Assembly (NCBI GenBank): GCA_032716605.1
Contig: CM064573.1
Span: forward strand, 6,165,697-6,229,696
DNA length: 64,000 nucleotides
Source of the DNA: Paralithodes platypus
Lineage: Eukaryota > Arthropoda > Malacostraca > Decapoda > Lithodidae
Direction of reading: 5' to 3'
Below, one piece after another: positions 40,861 through 52,010 of the stretch; within the stretch, counting starts at the first letter, position 1, and each line of letters opens with the position of its first letter. The notes under the pieces were generated by a model. That model ran no database searches. It saw nothing but the letters and a program-made list of their open reading frames with translations, and had not been told where the DNA came from. The position numbers and the translations under genes are program-made.

Positions 40861-42408
40861 TAGGTTTTATGTATTGGTGTGAATTCAATCAAATAACCTG
40901 TATTGTATGGAAATGTTGATTGTATTTGGAAATGCAGTAGTATCTTTTTAATTAATAGTGCTCTTGAAGCCTACAGACAAGTATAAATCAAACGCATGTT
41001 CTGCATAATATAGGCTATATCTTCGGAAAACCTTGAGACATATTATACCGTACATAACCAATCACCCCTGTCTACACTATATTGTTTAATAATACATATA
41101 TTCCACTCAAGGAGAGACATATGCCTACTCTAAATAAAAAGGATGGGCAATATGGCCACCAATGTACTTCAAATAAATCCTTTCACAGAGGAATGTCGTT
41201 CTTTGTGAAAACAAGGTCTTACCGATGTTTTACCGACAATAAATTTGAACTCCTATATACAAATTGATCAAACAAGATACTACAATTCTAAGCCATCAAA
41301 TCTATAGCCAAAATTTACCCTTTTTGGTGAATAAAGTCGATGGTCAATGTGCACAGTCCGAAACATGGGATGGGTGAGTGGGATTGACTCACTCTATTAA
41401 CGCTGTGAGTCACATGTTTGCTGAAGGCATGTGTGGTTGTGTGCCTGAGTGTACAGGCACCATCACACTCTTCTATCTCCTCTTGGAATATTAACACTTT
41501 CTTTATACGATGACGCAGTTTTTCCTAATATTCTGGCTATAATTTGTTTTCCTATGTGGATGAGGGAGACAAAAGGCAGAACTGCCTGTGTTGAGTGCCT
41601 CCCCAAATGTTTTGTTTCTCTTTTTCGGTACGGTACCATGAGTCGATGGTACATAATTTGTTTTTTGTTAAGATAGGCTACTGTAGTGTAATGTGTGTGT
41701 GGTATAATATTAATGTATTGACAGACAGACAAGGTGTTTTGGAGAGCAGGCTGGGGTTTCCCTCAATACTGATGAGGCATGGACAGGATCAGCAAGGGAG
41801 GCCAGGTGGTGAAACAGGAGTTCCAGCTGTCCTTATCAGCCACCTAGCACTGCCTGGGAGCTCATGCCTGGGAGTACCGCCCTGTTCGGCTGGTGCCTAT
41901 AGCCTCCTCCTAACGACAATTTTATAAAACTTGGGACATAAGTATGTGAGAGTCAGCTAAACTGAATGCGATAAGTTTTACCTCATTGATTATCATATCG
42001 GTCCTTCCTCCTAAATGTCAGACTAATTTTAGCAAGAATATAGTGAAAAAAGGCGACATCGATGAAGGAGTTACACGAACTAGAATTATATATTAGGCCT
42101 ACTTTATAATGTAACAATCCTAATCCTTTCTACCATAGTCTCACACACCATGCTGCCCGAGGACAACACTCTCATTGACCTGCCGTGACAGATTAATCCA
42201 GCTAATATCCACCATTTGGGAAGAGTCAGCCAGGCAATAGGTTGTATTATTACTAGATTTCCATATACCTGAATAGATCAGCTAAAAGACTCGTGAAATC
42301 TTCCAACAAATCTTTCGATAAGTCTTTCAATGGATTAATAGGATTTCCGTTATTCTACTATAACATAAATATTGCTGTATTGAACATCAAATGCACCGAG
42401 ATCTGCAG
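40861..42408. other. Upstream flank of Rab2, mostly unassigned
   Basis: AT-rich. Positions about 41745-41925 (GGCCAGGTGGTGAAACAGGA) match 49260-49375 and so are a dispersed repeat of unknown class. Short ORFs at 41082-41927 show no motif. Confidence 0.45.
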
Positions 42409-42412
42409 TTAA

Positions 42413-42766
42413 GGGGAGATGGGCCGCTTTTCTGGCCCCCCTTTTCCCTCATGTTTAGCCCCACTAGTTTTCAGATTATAAGACATTCGGCCCATTAGTT
42501 TGGCGATTTTAACACCTTTAGCATCATTTCGTTGTCAATTTTAAGACATATCGTGCCAATTAGGTGTCGATTTTTTTCCTGGCGAGCGATAGCGAGCCTG
42601 TAATTATAAGAGGACCCGGTCGGGAAATTTTTCTACCGAAAAATGTACAAATTTATCTTGAAGGGGGATCTTTTGAAGCTTGATGGAGGTCTAGGGAGAA
42701 AACTAAAATAATAATATATATATATATATATATATAAAATATCGACCAAAAACCGACCATGCCCCC
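42413..42766 (-). mobile_element. Family-B MITE with internal (TA)n, 354 bp
   Basis: TTAA at 42409-42412 and 42767-42770. GGCGAGCGATAGCGAGCC and TTTTTCTACCGAAAAATG mark the family. The second TTAA is shared with the next MITE. Confidence 0.8.
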
Positions 42767-42770
42767 TTAA

Positions 42771-42981
42771 CCCGTTCAGTACCAGGGACGTCCTTTTCAT
42801 CATATTCTGGCAACTATTAGACGATTTTATTCAGCTTAAGAAGGACCTCTACCAATATTAAGGCTTCAAACTATCTCAACCAACCCTTTAAACTACCACA
42901 GATCCTTCCTAAGCGACATAATATTGTCTAAATGAATATAGCTAGAGTAAAATATAACACACGTCGCTGGGACTCAAAGGG
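42771..42981. mobile_element. TTAA-flanked MITE, GTACCAG variant, 211 bp
   Basis: TTAA at 42767-42770 and 42982-42985. Starts CCCGTTCAGTACCAGGGACG, ends CGCTGGGACTCAAAGGG. Interior CTTAAGAAGGACC and GATCCTTCCTAAG. Confidence 0.85.
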
Positions 42982-43136
42982 TTAATAGGCTGTAAGAGTA
43001 AGGTTATATTATCTTATCAAGGCCGCGTGTATGATAATCAGTGTTGACACGTACGTACCCCGCCACCTCTATCTCAGCACCCTTACTATGTCATCACCGC
43101 CAGATATATGTGTTGAGCCTTCTTATCGAGGCTTAA

Positions 43137-43500
43137 GGGGACAGTGGTTATTTTGGGGGTCTATTTAGTTATATATATATTTTGATTTTTTAGTTTCCTC
43201 CCTAGACCTCCATCAAACTTTAAACAAAAAAATCCATTAGGTCCCCCTTCGAGATTAATTTGTAGGCTACATTTTTCGGTAAAAAATATCCCGGAAGGCC
43301 TTTTCCTCCACAATTACACTGGCTATCGCTCGCCAGGAAAAAATTCGACACCTATAAAGGGCACGCAAGTTTTTAATAATGACAAAGAAATGGGACGAAA
43401 GGTATTAACATTGACAAACTAATGGGGGCAATTAAACGTCTAATAACGAATAAGGATAAGCATGAGGATGAAAAGGGACCAGAAAACGGCCCATCTCCCC
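43137..43500 (+). mobile_element. Family-B MITE, 364 bp
   Basis: TTAA at 43133-43136 and 43501-43504 with GGGG...CCCC ends. Contains CCTAGACCTCCATCAAACTT, CTATCGCTCGCCAGGA and GGGACGAAAGGTATTAA. Confidence 0.8.
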
Positions 43501-43578
43501 TTAATGCTTTGTTCATCTTTCAGTAGCCTACAAGCCCCAACACTCCGAGAAATGTTGTTGCTGCTGAAGGCTTGTGGT

Positions 43579-43732
43579 AGTGTGTGTGTGTATAAGTGCT
43601 TGTGCGTGTTGATTTGTGTGTGTGTGTACGTATAAATGCTTGTGTGTGTGTGGGTGTAAGTATAAATGCTTGTGCGTGTTGAGTTGTGTGTGTGTGGGTG
43701 TACATAATTATAAATGCTTGTGTGTGTTGAGT

Positions 43733-43763
<31 letters not shown>

Positions 43764-43765
43764 AC
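43579..43765 (+). repeat. (TG)n-rich minisatellite
   Basis: Repeats of TGTGTG alternating with TATAAATGCTTGTG(C/T)GTGTTGA, about four times, ending in a pure TG run at about 43735-43762. Confidence 0.8.
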
Positions 43766-43925
43766 GTATAAATACTTGTGCGTGTTGATTTTATTGATTA
43801 CTAGTCGATTTCATGGTCACTCCTCGTACAGTCACTCACGTATGTTTGTGAACCCATATAAAGAACGGAGGAGGGAGATCTGGTAAACCGTAAACCCCTT
43901 CATCTGCGTATATTTACACAAGCAA

Positions 43926-44132
43926 CCCTTTGAGTACCAGCCACGTGTGATATATTTTATTCTAGCTATATTTAGACGATATTATGCAGCTTAGAAAGGA
44001 TCAATAGTAGCTAAAAGGGTGGGTTGCGATATTTTCGAGCCTTATTATTGCTAGAGATTCTTCCTAAGCTGAATAAAATCGCCTAATAATGGCCAGAATG
44101 TGACAAAATGGACGCCCCTGGTACTGGATAGG
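43926..44132. mobile_element. TTAA-type MITE, GTACCAG variant, about 207 bp
   Basis: The left flank is decayed (GCAA) and the right flank is TTAA (44133-44136). Starts CCCTTTGAGTACCAGCCACG, ends CCCCTGGTACTGGATAGG. Confidence 0.75.
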
Positions 44133-44136
44133 TTAA

Positions 44137-44482
44137 AGATGTAGTGATATTTTTTTGGTCTATTTATTTATCCATTTATTTTAAAGTAACCTCGCTAGAC
44201 CTCCATCAAGTTAAAAAAAACACCCCCCTAGCCCCACTTCAAGATACATTTGTACATTTTTCGGTAGAAAAATGTAGTGGCCAAAGACCGTTCCTCTTAG
44301 AATTACAGGCTAGCTATCACTCGCCAGGAAAAAATCGACACCTAAATGGCACGAAAGGTCTATAACGACAAATAAATGGGACAAAAGGTCTTAAAATTGC
44401 CAAACTAATGGAACGAACGTCTTAAAATCTCAAACTAATGGGACTAAAAATGAGGGAGGAAAAACAACTACCTCCTCGATCG
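44137..44482 (+). mobile_element. Family-B MITE, about 346 bp
   Basis: It begins directly at the TTAA (44133-44136) that closes the previous MITE and ends at TTAA (44483-44486). Contains CGCTAGACCTCCATCAAG, TTTTTCGGTAGAAAAATG and GCTATCACTCGCCAGGA. Confidence 0.7.
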
Positions 44483-44809
44483 TTAACAAAAAAACTATAA
44501 AGGATAGTGAAACAGGGATAGTGAAACTCTGGAATCTACTGTATATGTGCAAATGTAAAATGCTGTACTATTTTTGAATTGAATTGAATTGATTATAGTA
44601 TTTCATGGAGATAATACAGGGCCCACTCTCCCTGTGTTGTTATTGTTATCAGTGTTATCAGTGAGGTGTGATAAAGTTATCTGGGTACCGCGCTATAGGC
44701 TACCGATGTGAAGCCTACCGCCGGAATCTCCAAGTAATTACTGTATATCCTACCTCATGACCGGAATACTTTATTGACTGGCCCAAGATCAAGAGACAGA
44801 GGATATCGC

Positions 44810-44827
44810 ACACACACACACACACAC

Positions 44828-44885
<58 letters not shown>
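44810..44885 (+). repeat. (CA)n(TA)n microsatellite
   Basis: About 10 CA units followed by about 27 AT units. Frames reading Tyr-Ile repeats here are spurious. Confidence 0.95.
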
Positions 44886-44889
<4 letters not shown>

Positions 44890-45115
44890 CTACTATAACC
44901 TCTACAACCCAGCAACCCACTGATAACTTCGGTTCCCTTCTGTACCTATTGAATGACCGACAACGCAAAATTGCCCGAGACATTGAATTTCTGAATAAAA
45001 AACATATAAATGCTAAATATGCCGTTTTATTTAATCTCACATGCCTTCAAGAAAAAGAAAAAAAAATATATATATACTGTATATATGTACTGTATATATA
45101 AATATATATCAAACA

Positions 45116-45121
45116 ATATAT

Positions 45122-45176
<55 letters not shown>
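45116..45176 (+). repeat. (TA)n microsatellite
   Basis: Nearly pure TA with one TAATA interruption. It is followed by a short family-B-like piece (GAGATAAATTTGTAAATTTT) to about 45235. Confidence 0.9.
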
Positions 45177-45178
<2 letters not shown>

Positions 45179-45235
45179 TCCAAGATCCCCTTTGAGATAA
45201 ATTTGTAAATTTTTCGGTATAAAAAATACCCGTGT

Positions 45236-45590
45236 TACACAGCCTTAATTTCTCAACCTGAAGTAAATTACTCCTTCCACCACCAACTATTATTGAATTT
45301 GTATATGCGTGTTTATCTAATATTATATACTCCTATTATTTACTATACACTCATTATACATAGATATACAATCATCTATCATTACGTTTAACCAACTATA
45401 AATTACACCAACTTTATCTCCATATTAAATAATACTTAATTATGTAACTTTATTTCACATTGTTTACACATGACTAATCATATCATCTTTTGTAAACATC
45501 TTTACCCACCCAAAATACACATAATTTTAAGAATATGTTTATTCTGCAACCCCCATAACACAAACCCTGATTCAGCATCCAAATTATTAA
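45236..45590. other. AT-rich spacer
   Basis: No repeat end, RNA gene or coding frame recognised. Confidence 0.5.
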
Positions 45591-45765
45591 GCACTTGCGA
45601 GTTTCAGGCTATAAGGAAGTTGGTGCTGTAAACATCGATATTAAACAGCAATACAATAATAAGGTAGGTTTCTGATGGATAGTAAGTACGTTGAATTTCA
45701 CTACAACTATATTTTAGCTGGTAATTCTGCTAAATATCGATGTATACAGCTCCAACTTCACCTCC
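45591..45765. mobile_element. CACTTGCGAG-family MITE, copy with decayed right end
   Basis: Starts GCACTTGCGAGTTTCAGGCT and later has the inverted inner word CAGCTCCAACTTCACC. TATCGATGTATAC pairs with AACATCGATATT. Confidence 0.6.
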
Positions 45766-45945
45766 CAGACGTGGTTGGGCGTAGCGAGCCCTCTCTTACC
45801 TGTCTTACCTGGTTATCTTACCTGGTGGGGCCACCCTATCAGTTCAGTCTGTCATGACCCTCCTTTAAAAAATTAACTTTAATATATATTCACCCTTCCG
45901 TACAAGCACTAGGCACTACCACTCACTCTAGGGAACGTTATTGCT

Positions 45946-46063
<118 letters not shown>

Positions 46064-46559
46064 GAGGGAGTGTTGGCTGCCTTGGATTTTATACTTTAGT
46101 TAGTCGTCTAAAGTACGCACTTTCTGAGATAAGCTAATAGAAAACGTATTTCAAGCACAAACTAATATAGCAAGCTATTACTAAAACTACGCTTACCAGT
46201 AATGCTCACCTAGACCGGTAGTGCATAGATTCACATACAAACACTTAAGTTAGGTGGCATATACACATACATGCACAATACACTAGGGCACATAGCCTAC
46301 AATTACGAACACTTGTATACAGTATTTACATACTTGAATATTGCAGGTACACCTAATATACAGTAGGCCTATACAAACACGCACAACAATCTTCAAGGCA
46401 TCATACTGCATACATTCTTACCTGATAAGATAAAGCCTCATATTCTTTCGTAAGGTAGCCTAATTAGTCTTCCTTAAATATATTGCCTAGTGCTTTAATC
46501 AGCTTGGATTCGGTAGCAAGTTTCAAACTTAATTTGGATAGTTATATGAATTATATTGG

Positions 46560-46635
46560 TTTGGTGTGAAAGGAATATGCCTCGTGTAGGCCGGTGGGCC
46601 CTCTACAGATTTCCGTGTTCTTATGTTCTTATATA
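46560..46635 (+). mobile_element. CR1-C-like 3' end, solo copy
   Basis: CCTCTACAGATTTCCGTG followed by TTCTTATGTTCTTATA, the same terminal repeat as CR1-C. Confidence 0.7.
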
Positions 46636-46667
46636 GTAACCTATAACACATTTTCACCTATCATAAA

Positions 46668-46728
46668 GGGATCTGCCTTGTGTGAGTTAATCGGCTCTCT
46701 GCAGCTCCCGTGTTCTTATGTTCTTATA
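46668..46728 (+). mobile_element. CR1-C-like 3' end, second solo copy
   Basis: GGATCTGCCTTGTGTGAG, GGCTCTCTGCAGCTCCCGTG and TTCTTATGTTCTTATA parallel the 3' UTR at 40090-40150. Confidence 0.75.
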
Positions 46729-46739
46729 ATTATCTATTT

Positions 46740-46922
46740 GGTCTAGCATGCCCTTCCCTAATATGAATGAATTTAATCTAGGACAGAAATCCCCAACTGT
46801 AATGAGTTCGACAGCACTAAGCGACGATAGCACTGGATGCTGTCGCGGCCGGGATTCGAACTCGTGTGGCCAGTTGTCACTGGACATGGCACGCCAAGCC
46901 TTTTAAACCATCAGGCCCTATT
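46740..46922 (-). mobile_element. tRNA-derived SINE
   Basis: On the minus strand: GGGCCTGATGGTTTAAAAGG (A-box region), GAGTTCGAATCCCGGCCGC (B box), then a body with ATTACAGTTGGGGATTTCTG. The tRNA-like head lacks a closing acceptor stem and continues into unrelated sequence, so it is a SINE. Confidence 0.7.
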
Positions 46923-47032
46923 ATGAAAAATACATAAATAAATAAATAACTAAATAAATAAATACCTAACGTAACCTAGCTTACCCCAAATCAATTCTAA
47001 ACATTATTTTACTCCAATGTTACTTAACTTAT

Positions 47033-47705
47033 TTAGTGTTCGAAATAAGGCAAATAGAGTTCTTGGATTTGTATCTAAAAGCGTGAGTAACAGAATAGGA
47101 GACGTAATCTTGAAACTTTATCTAGCGTTAGTGAGGCCACATATGAATTATGCTGTTAAATTTTGGTGTCCTTATTACAAAATGGACATAAATTCCTTGG
47201 AAAGAGTACAACGAAGGACAACAATGATCCATAATATTAGAAATATTCCATATGAAGAAAGTTTGAAGAAATTAGTCTTACATTCGTTAGAGAGACCTAG
47301 AGTTATGTTGAGTGGTACTTGAAAAGTAGACAGAATGGATAAAAACACCATCTGAGGAAGAGCACTTTATTGACAACGTTTCGCAGATAGCTTCATCAAG
47401 TCACTGATGAAGCTATCTGCGAAACGTTGTCAATAAAGTGCTCTTCCTCAGATGGTGTTTTTTATCCACCTAGAGTTATAAGGGATGTAATAGAGGTGTT
47501 CAAGTGGGTAAGTGGGATTAATAAAGGGGACATAAAAGATGTACTGAAGCTTAGTGATAGCGAAAGAACTCGACCAATGGTTTCAAATTAGATATATTTA
47601 GTTTCAGAACAGATATAGGCAAATACTGGTTTGGTAACAGAGTTGCAGATATATGGAATAGGCTACCGAGGGCTATTGTAGGATCAAGAACGATAGTGAA
47701 CTTCA
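47033..47705 (+). pseudogene. CR1-C-family ORF2 C-terminal fragment, split by a foldback
   Basis: VRNKANRVLGFVSKSVSNRI, LVRPHMNYAVKFWCPYYKMD and LKKLVLHSLERPRV match the CR1-C C-terminus closely. After the 161-bp foldback (47307-47467) it resumes with the codons for VIEVFKWVSGINKGDI-like sequence. Ends abruptly at about 47705. Confidence 0.88.
47307..47467. mobile_element. 161-bp foldback insertion with 12-bp target duplication and hammerhead-like arms
   Basis: It is flanked by ACCTAGAGTTAT at 47295-47306 and 47468-47479. Arms of 62-63 bp (about 47337-47398 and 47405-47467) are complementary except for one extra T, with a 6-nt loop. The right arm on the plus strand reads CTGATGA (47404-47410), GAAAC (47421-47425) and GTTGTC (47426-47431), the core order of a minimal hammerhead ribozyme as found in Penelope-like elements. 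The left arm read on the minus strand has TTGATGA instead, breaking the core. Confidence 0.75.
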
Positions 47706-48289
47706 ACGGGGGCTCTGTCCCCCTAACCCCAGGTGACTTATAGAAATCAGCATCTATTTTGAAAGTAGAGGGCTACATTAGAGTTTTACCCTACAATTTT
47801 GGAGCCAAGACCGTCGATAGGAAGGTTTTTGTTTTTAGGCGAGCATGGTGCGCGGCCCAATCATACCACGGCCCGAATGTGCTGCGGCCCGAGTGACTGT
47901 ACACAAAGCCTAATACTGTTTTGTAGTAAACATTGGTTTTCCATGGGAGCAGTTATATGTGCGAAATGACTTAATCCGTATTGTAAATAGAGTGCATGAT
48001 GCTTAAAGTAAATCAATAGCTTGGAGGAGGATATGGCAAAATATGGCATTAGGATTAAATATTCATCAAATGAAGGATATGATTAATGGAATAGGGTATG
48101 GACAAAAATATGTTGTGTCTTGCCATTTTCAGTTTGTGGAAATGATGTGGGAAGCAACTCGACTAAATGTTGTGTTTGTCTTGATTGGTTGCGTACTTGG
48201 TGCAATGGGGTGATATTAACTCTGCTGAGAGAGATGTAGAGAATCATGGACTATGAATGTGCAATATGTAAAGGAGAGGTTGTGTTAAG
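47706..48289. other. Unassigned spacer
   Basis: No motif-bearing frame or repeat end identified. Confidence 0.45.
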
Positions 48290-48630
48290 TAACTCGCTCA
48301 ATAGTATTTATTTTGGTATATGGATGTGTGGGGCCAAACTGAAAGATAGGATATTTAGTAAAGAGTTGATGAGATGGTTATGTATCAAGAGTATCAGTGA
48401 TGAGATGCATATGAGCAGGCTTGGATGGTTTGGGCATGTAGAGAGGATGGATGAACTAAACTGGATGAAAAGATGCAGGTCCCTAAGCGTGGAGGGAGTT
48501 GCACAAAGGTGTAGAACTAGAAAGATATGGGATCGGACTGTATGCTCTGATCTCGAATTTGAAGGCCTGACAAGTGAGCCAGCTCTGAACAGAGTGGCTT
48601 GGAATGGCGCCATTAGGACGTGCGACTGAA
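48290..48630 (+). pseudogene. Non-LTR retrotransposon C-terminal fragment (RTE-like)
   Basis: Encodes SRLGWFGHVERMDELNWMKR, CRSLSVEGVAQRCRTRKIWD and LNRVAWNGAIRTCD. The GHVERMD and RPR/KTW-like pattern is a common C-terminus of non-LTR ORF2. It resembles retroposon K (WYGHVERMGDERLTKR) but is a different lineage. Confidence 0.75.
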
Positions 48631-48649
48631 ACCGCATCTCGTGCCCCTC

Positions 48650-48925
48650 TCTTCTCATGTTGAGTCCCATTAGTTTTTGAGATTGTAAGACGTTTTCCCC
48701 ATAAGTTTGGCAACTTTAAAACCTTTTGCCCCATTTTTTGTTTTCAATTTTAAGACCTTAACTGCCATTTATGTGTTAATTTTGTTTCCCTGCAAGCGAT
48801 ATCGAGCCTGCAATTTTTTTTGTTTTTTTTGCCGAAAAATGCACAAATACATCTCAAATGGAGAGGGGAGGGGAGGGGAGGGGAGGGAGGGGGGGGGGGA
48901 TGTTTAAGCTTGATGGAGGTAAAAA
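48650..48925 (-). mobile_element. Family-B MITE, decayed
   Basis: Contains CTCATGTTGAGTCCCATTAG, GCAAGCGATATCGAGCCTGC, GCCGAAAAATGC and GCTTGATGGAGGT in family order. A G-rich run lies at about 48859-48899. The outer TTAA sites are lost. Confidence 0.65.
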
Positions 48926-49384
48926 TGGCTGGCCATGGGAAACTACCTTCAGACTCACAGAAATGATTTTCTTTATCCTCTTGGGGGTCCTGGAAGGAAG
49001 CATACCGAGCACAGGAGTGTTCTGAAGAAAGAAACTAGTGGTACACTGCTACAGAAGCTGATTGCACCACCGAAGTGATGGGTGATGGGCCCCATCACCC
49101 ATCACTGGATCCCAATGCCAAAATAAACAGAAATTGGAAAAAACTTTATTTAGTGTGCGGTGTATAGTGCTTATGGTTATATTTAAGAAAACAAGAGTAT
49201 GTGTATCTTAAGATAAAGCTATACTTGCTCTTTATGTAACTGAGGCACAGAGAAAAAATCAGCAAAGAAGGCCAGGTGGTGAAACAGGATGTCTAGCACT
49301 CCTTGCACTCCACCTAAAGCTCTCCCCAGGAGACCCATTGGTGCCTTCAACGTACAACCTCCTCTCTACAATTAAATTCTCCTC
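48926..49384. other. Spacer with a dispersed repeat piece
   Basis: About 49260-49375 resembles 41780-41925 (AGGCCAGGTGGTGAAACAGG). Otherwise unassigned. Confidence 0.45.
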
Positions 49385-49388
49385 TTAA

Positions 49389-50056
49389 CCCTCTGAGGAT
49401 CAATGACGTACTTCTTTTCTGTTATCTGGCTAATATTAGATGATTTTAATCAGATTAGGAATGGTATATTGGTATATGGAGGTCAGAGGGTTGATTGAGA
49501 TAGTCTTTCTATCTATCTATCTATATGCTCAGGCCCAATCCCCATTTTGGGGGTAGCCGACTCAAGACAGCAAGAACAGGGAAAACACAAAAACAACATA
49601 AAACAACAAATAAACACAGATAAAAAGCACAAACTCACACACAACCAGGTCACCCAGGAGAAAACCCAGAGACCAGGGGCACCAAGGTCGCTCCAGCACT
49701 TCCCCGGCCCCCGACCACCCGGAGAGGTTCCGATCTCGGCAGGCAGACATGCAGCGGAGCCAAAGCCACAAGCCCTCCCACCACACTTCCAGGCGCACCC
49801 TTCATATTAATCGTCTCCCCGGGCCAGGCGCCTGATGGACTATTATCTAGTCCAACTTGCGCCCGACCCCTTACTCCAAATGACCACGTGTTCACTCAAC
49901 TATTCACAAGCATTCTCCATTCACTCCTGTCCACCACTTCCCCTGCCTGATCTATAGTCTTTACCCTATTAATTCCAACAGATTCTTCCTAACCTGTATA
50001 AAATCGTCTAATGATAGCCAAAATAAACTGCTAAAGCGCGTCATATCCTCAAGGGG
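49389..50056. mobile_element. TTAA-flanked MITE split by retroposon K copy 3
   Basis: TTAA at 49385-49388 and 50057-50060. Starts CCCTCTGAGGATCAATGACG and ends GCGTCATATCCTCAAGGGG, an inverted pair. Removing 49509-49953 and one 9-bp duplicate gives a MITE of about 214 bp, the family size. Confidence 0.85.
49509..49953 (-). mobile_element. Non-LTR retroposon K, copy 3 (3' end only, 445 bp)
   Basis: Flanked by ATAGTCTTT at 49500-49508 and 49954-49962. Same 3' UTR as copy 2, with the tail (ATAG)n read on the minus strand. The 5' truncation point has GACTAT in both target and element, so microhomology at the junction is visible. Confidence 0.9.
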
Positions 50057-50060
50057 TTAA

Positions 50061-50639
50061 CGTGAATAGCTTCTAGGATGACCCCCAAAAAGGAAGAGAT
50101 AAAATGTGAGCGAAGAGAGGAAGGAGGTCAAGCCAGAGGAAATGATGATGCCTCACCCCCTGTCGCTAGGAAATGAAGGCAAAATATGAAAGAGGTGCAG
50201 GAGAAAGGAGGATAGTTTGAAAGTTGAGATCCTATTGCGACAGAGATCGGTCAACCTCCGCCATTTTGTTTCTCTTTACATTCATTTAATATCCATACCC
50301 ATTATAAACATTCGGATGTACTTACTGGTGCAGAATTGATAATCGTCCCTTAAATCTAACTTTCATATGATAACAAATGAAATATCATCAAGTTTGTCTA
50401 TAATTAAGGTACCAAAATGGCGTTCAGAGAAAAATATGACCATTCTGTCTTACTACAGGATCTCTAAGAGAAAGAAAATAAGAGAGGCTGGATGGATGGA
50501 GATAGAGAGGTGACCAAGACAGGGAAGCGAATGGGGAGATTAGTTCGGGAAGTCAGGCTCTTTAATAATAGAGTTACACTGTCACGAGTGCCATAGTAGG
50601 ATCAAGAAGAGAGCATTGTGATTGCTCTGTATACCTTCC
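50061..50639. other. Unassigned spacer
   Basis: No gene or recognised repeat end found. Confidence 0.45.
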
Positions 50640-50760
50640 ATTTTGTATGTTTGTATGTATGTATGTATACATTATACTCAGGCACATACCCCATTGTTGG
50701 GGGTGGCCGACACGAGACAGAGCCCAAACAGAAACAGCATTTAATGTTCCTATTCTCAAG
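50640..50760 (-). mobile_element. Retroposon K, copy 4 (short 3' end)
   Basis: Minus-strand sequence contains CTCTGTCTCGTGTCGGCCAC, CCCCAACAATGGGGTATGTG and the tail TGAGTATAATGTATACATAC. This is the K 3' end with a (TACA)n tail variant. Confidence 0.75.
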
Positions 50761-50899
50761 GTCCGGGACCACTTCCACATTTAGTATCAACTTCTCTTTT
50801 AGATTTATAGCCGGACTGCCTAAGAGGGACTGCAAGGTCTATGTACCGTATCTGTTTAACTGTAATTTTTTCTCTCCTTGGCCCTCCACACGTTACCAG

Positions 50900-50968
50900 G
50901 AAGTGATTGATGTTGGCAAGAAGCGCCTGATGAGCCAAGTATGCAAACTGCTGCAGCCAAAGAGTTGA
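50900..50968 (+). CDS. Possible short terminal exon, unidentified
   Basis: A pyrimidine-rich stretch (TTTTTTCTCTCCTTGGCCCT, then CACACGTTACCAG) is a credible acceptor before a frame EVIDVGKKRLMSQVCKLLQP ending KS and TGA. GC content is host-like, but no partner exon or family is recognised. It may be a gene remnant or chance. Confidence 0.2.
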   Translation, partial: EVIDVGKKRLMSQVCKLLQPKS

Positions 50969-51830
50969 AGATTCTTATATTAGCCTGTGGAGGGGAAGAA
51001 GGTGCTGTGGGTGGCGAAGGGGGGGGGGGGGGGGGGGAGGGTGCTCAAACTTGCCAGGATATTAAAATTTGTGGCCCTTCAGGATTTGATGACGCATTTT
51101 TGCCTGCGTCGAAGATGAAGGCCTATGAATGGTTGACTTTGTTGTTGTTGTTGTGGATTAGAGATCGGCTGTGGCTGTGGGTAAAGGGTACTTCACACAT
51201 GCATGATTATGGTCCCGACGGCCCACGAATGGGCAAATGTGGCGCAATCATAGGGTTAATCGGGGGCGTCGTAGGGGCGTCCCTGGGCGGCATGGTGAAG
51301 TGCGCCCCCCGGCCCTAGCAGCATCCCAGCGCCTCCCCATGGGTAGGCGCGTTGTGATTTTTTTTCAAAATGTTTGAAATTTGGCCACGAAAGTCGTTGC
51401 ACCGTCGGTTACGTCCTTGCATCGTCGTTACCGTAGCAGCACCAGGGGAAAGGAATTGTAATACTAACCCTTTGAGGATCATGACAATAAATATATTAAT
51501 ATCATATATATAATACAAATATACTATATAATATAAAGCATAATATAATATATTTAATTTATAACAATATACTATATCATATAATAATATGAATATCATA
51601 TTATAAAAAGCAATATCATAACAATACATAAAGAAACGTTTGGTAAAGAGAACATGATAAATATTTAGCACAATTGAAACCAATAATAAAGGTCAATAGA
51701 AGCAATCATTACAGAACACAATGGATAATATTATGGAAATTAATACAAATCACAATGCTATATATAATAATGAAAATGAATATAACCACACACACATCAA
51801 AATTATTAGTATTATTGTCCATTTAATATG
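50969..51830. other. Spacer with a G-run
   Basis: A run of about 18 G at 51020-51037, CpG-rich sequence around 51200-51340, then strongly AT-rich (ATA repeats) to 51700. The 125-codon frame at 50941 is Gly-run driven and not supported. Confidence 0.4.
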
Positions 51831-52010
51831 TTCACAGAGTGGCGTAGGCTGTTGCACATTATCTTGTTCACAGAGTGGCGTAGGCTGTTGCACATTATCT
51901 TGTTCACAGAGTGGCGTAGGCTGTTGCACATTATCTTCTTCACAGAGTGGCGTAGGCTGTTGCACATTATCTTGTTCACAGAGTGGCGTAGGCTGTTGCA
52001 CATTATCTTC
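51831..52010 (+). repeat. 36-bp minisatellite, five copies
   Basis: Unit TTCACAGAGTGGCGTAGGCT followed by GTTGCACATTATCTTG, five head-to-tail copies, almost identical. As 36 is divisible by three, frames stay open on both strands (a CSQSGVGCCTLS-type peptide on plus, EDNVQQPTPLCE on minus). That is a consequence of period, not evidence of coding. Confidence 0.95.

Noticed and set aside
44715..45195. ORFs with Tyr-Ile repeats
   Set aside because: Translation of (TA)n and (CA)n microsatellites.
46840..46922. tRNA-like sequence with B box GTTCGAATCCC
   Set aside because: No closing acceptor stem and it continues into a non-tRNA body; a SINE, not a tRNA gene.
48308..48734. Minus-strand ORFs of 83-120 codons
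   Set aside because: Antisense to the non-LTR C-terminal fragment on the plus strand, which has the recognised motifs.
50941..51318. 125-codon ORF with a Gly run
   Set aside because: Depends on an 18-G run and has no recognisable domain.
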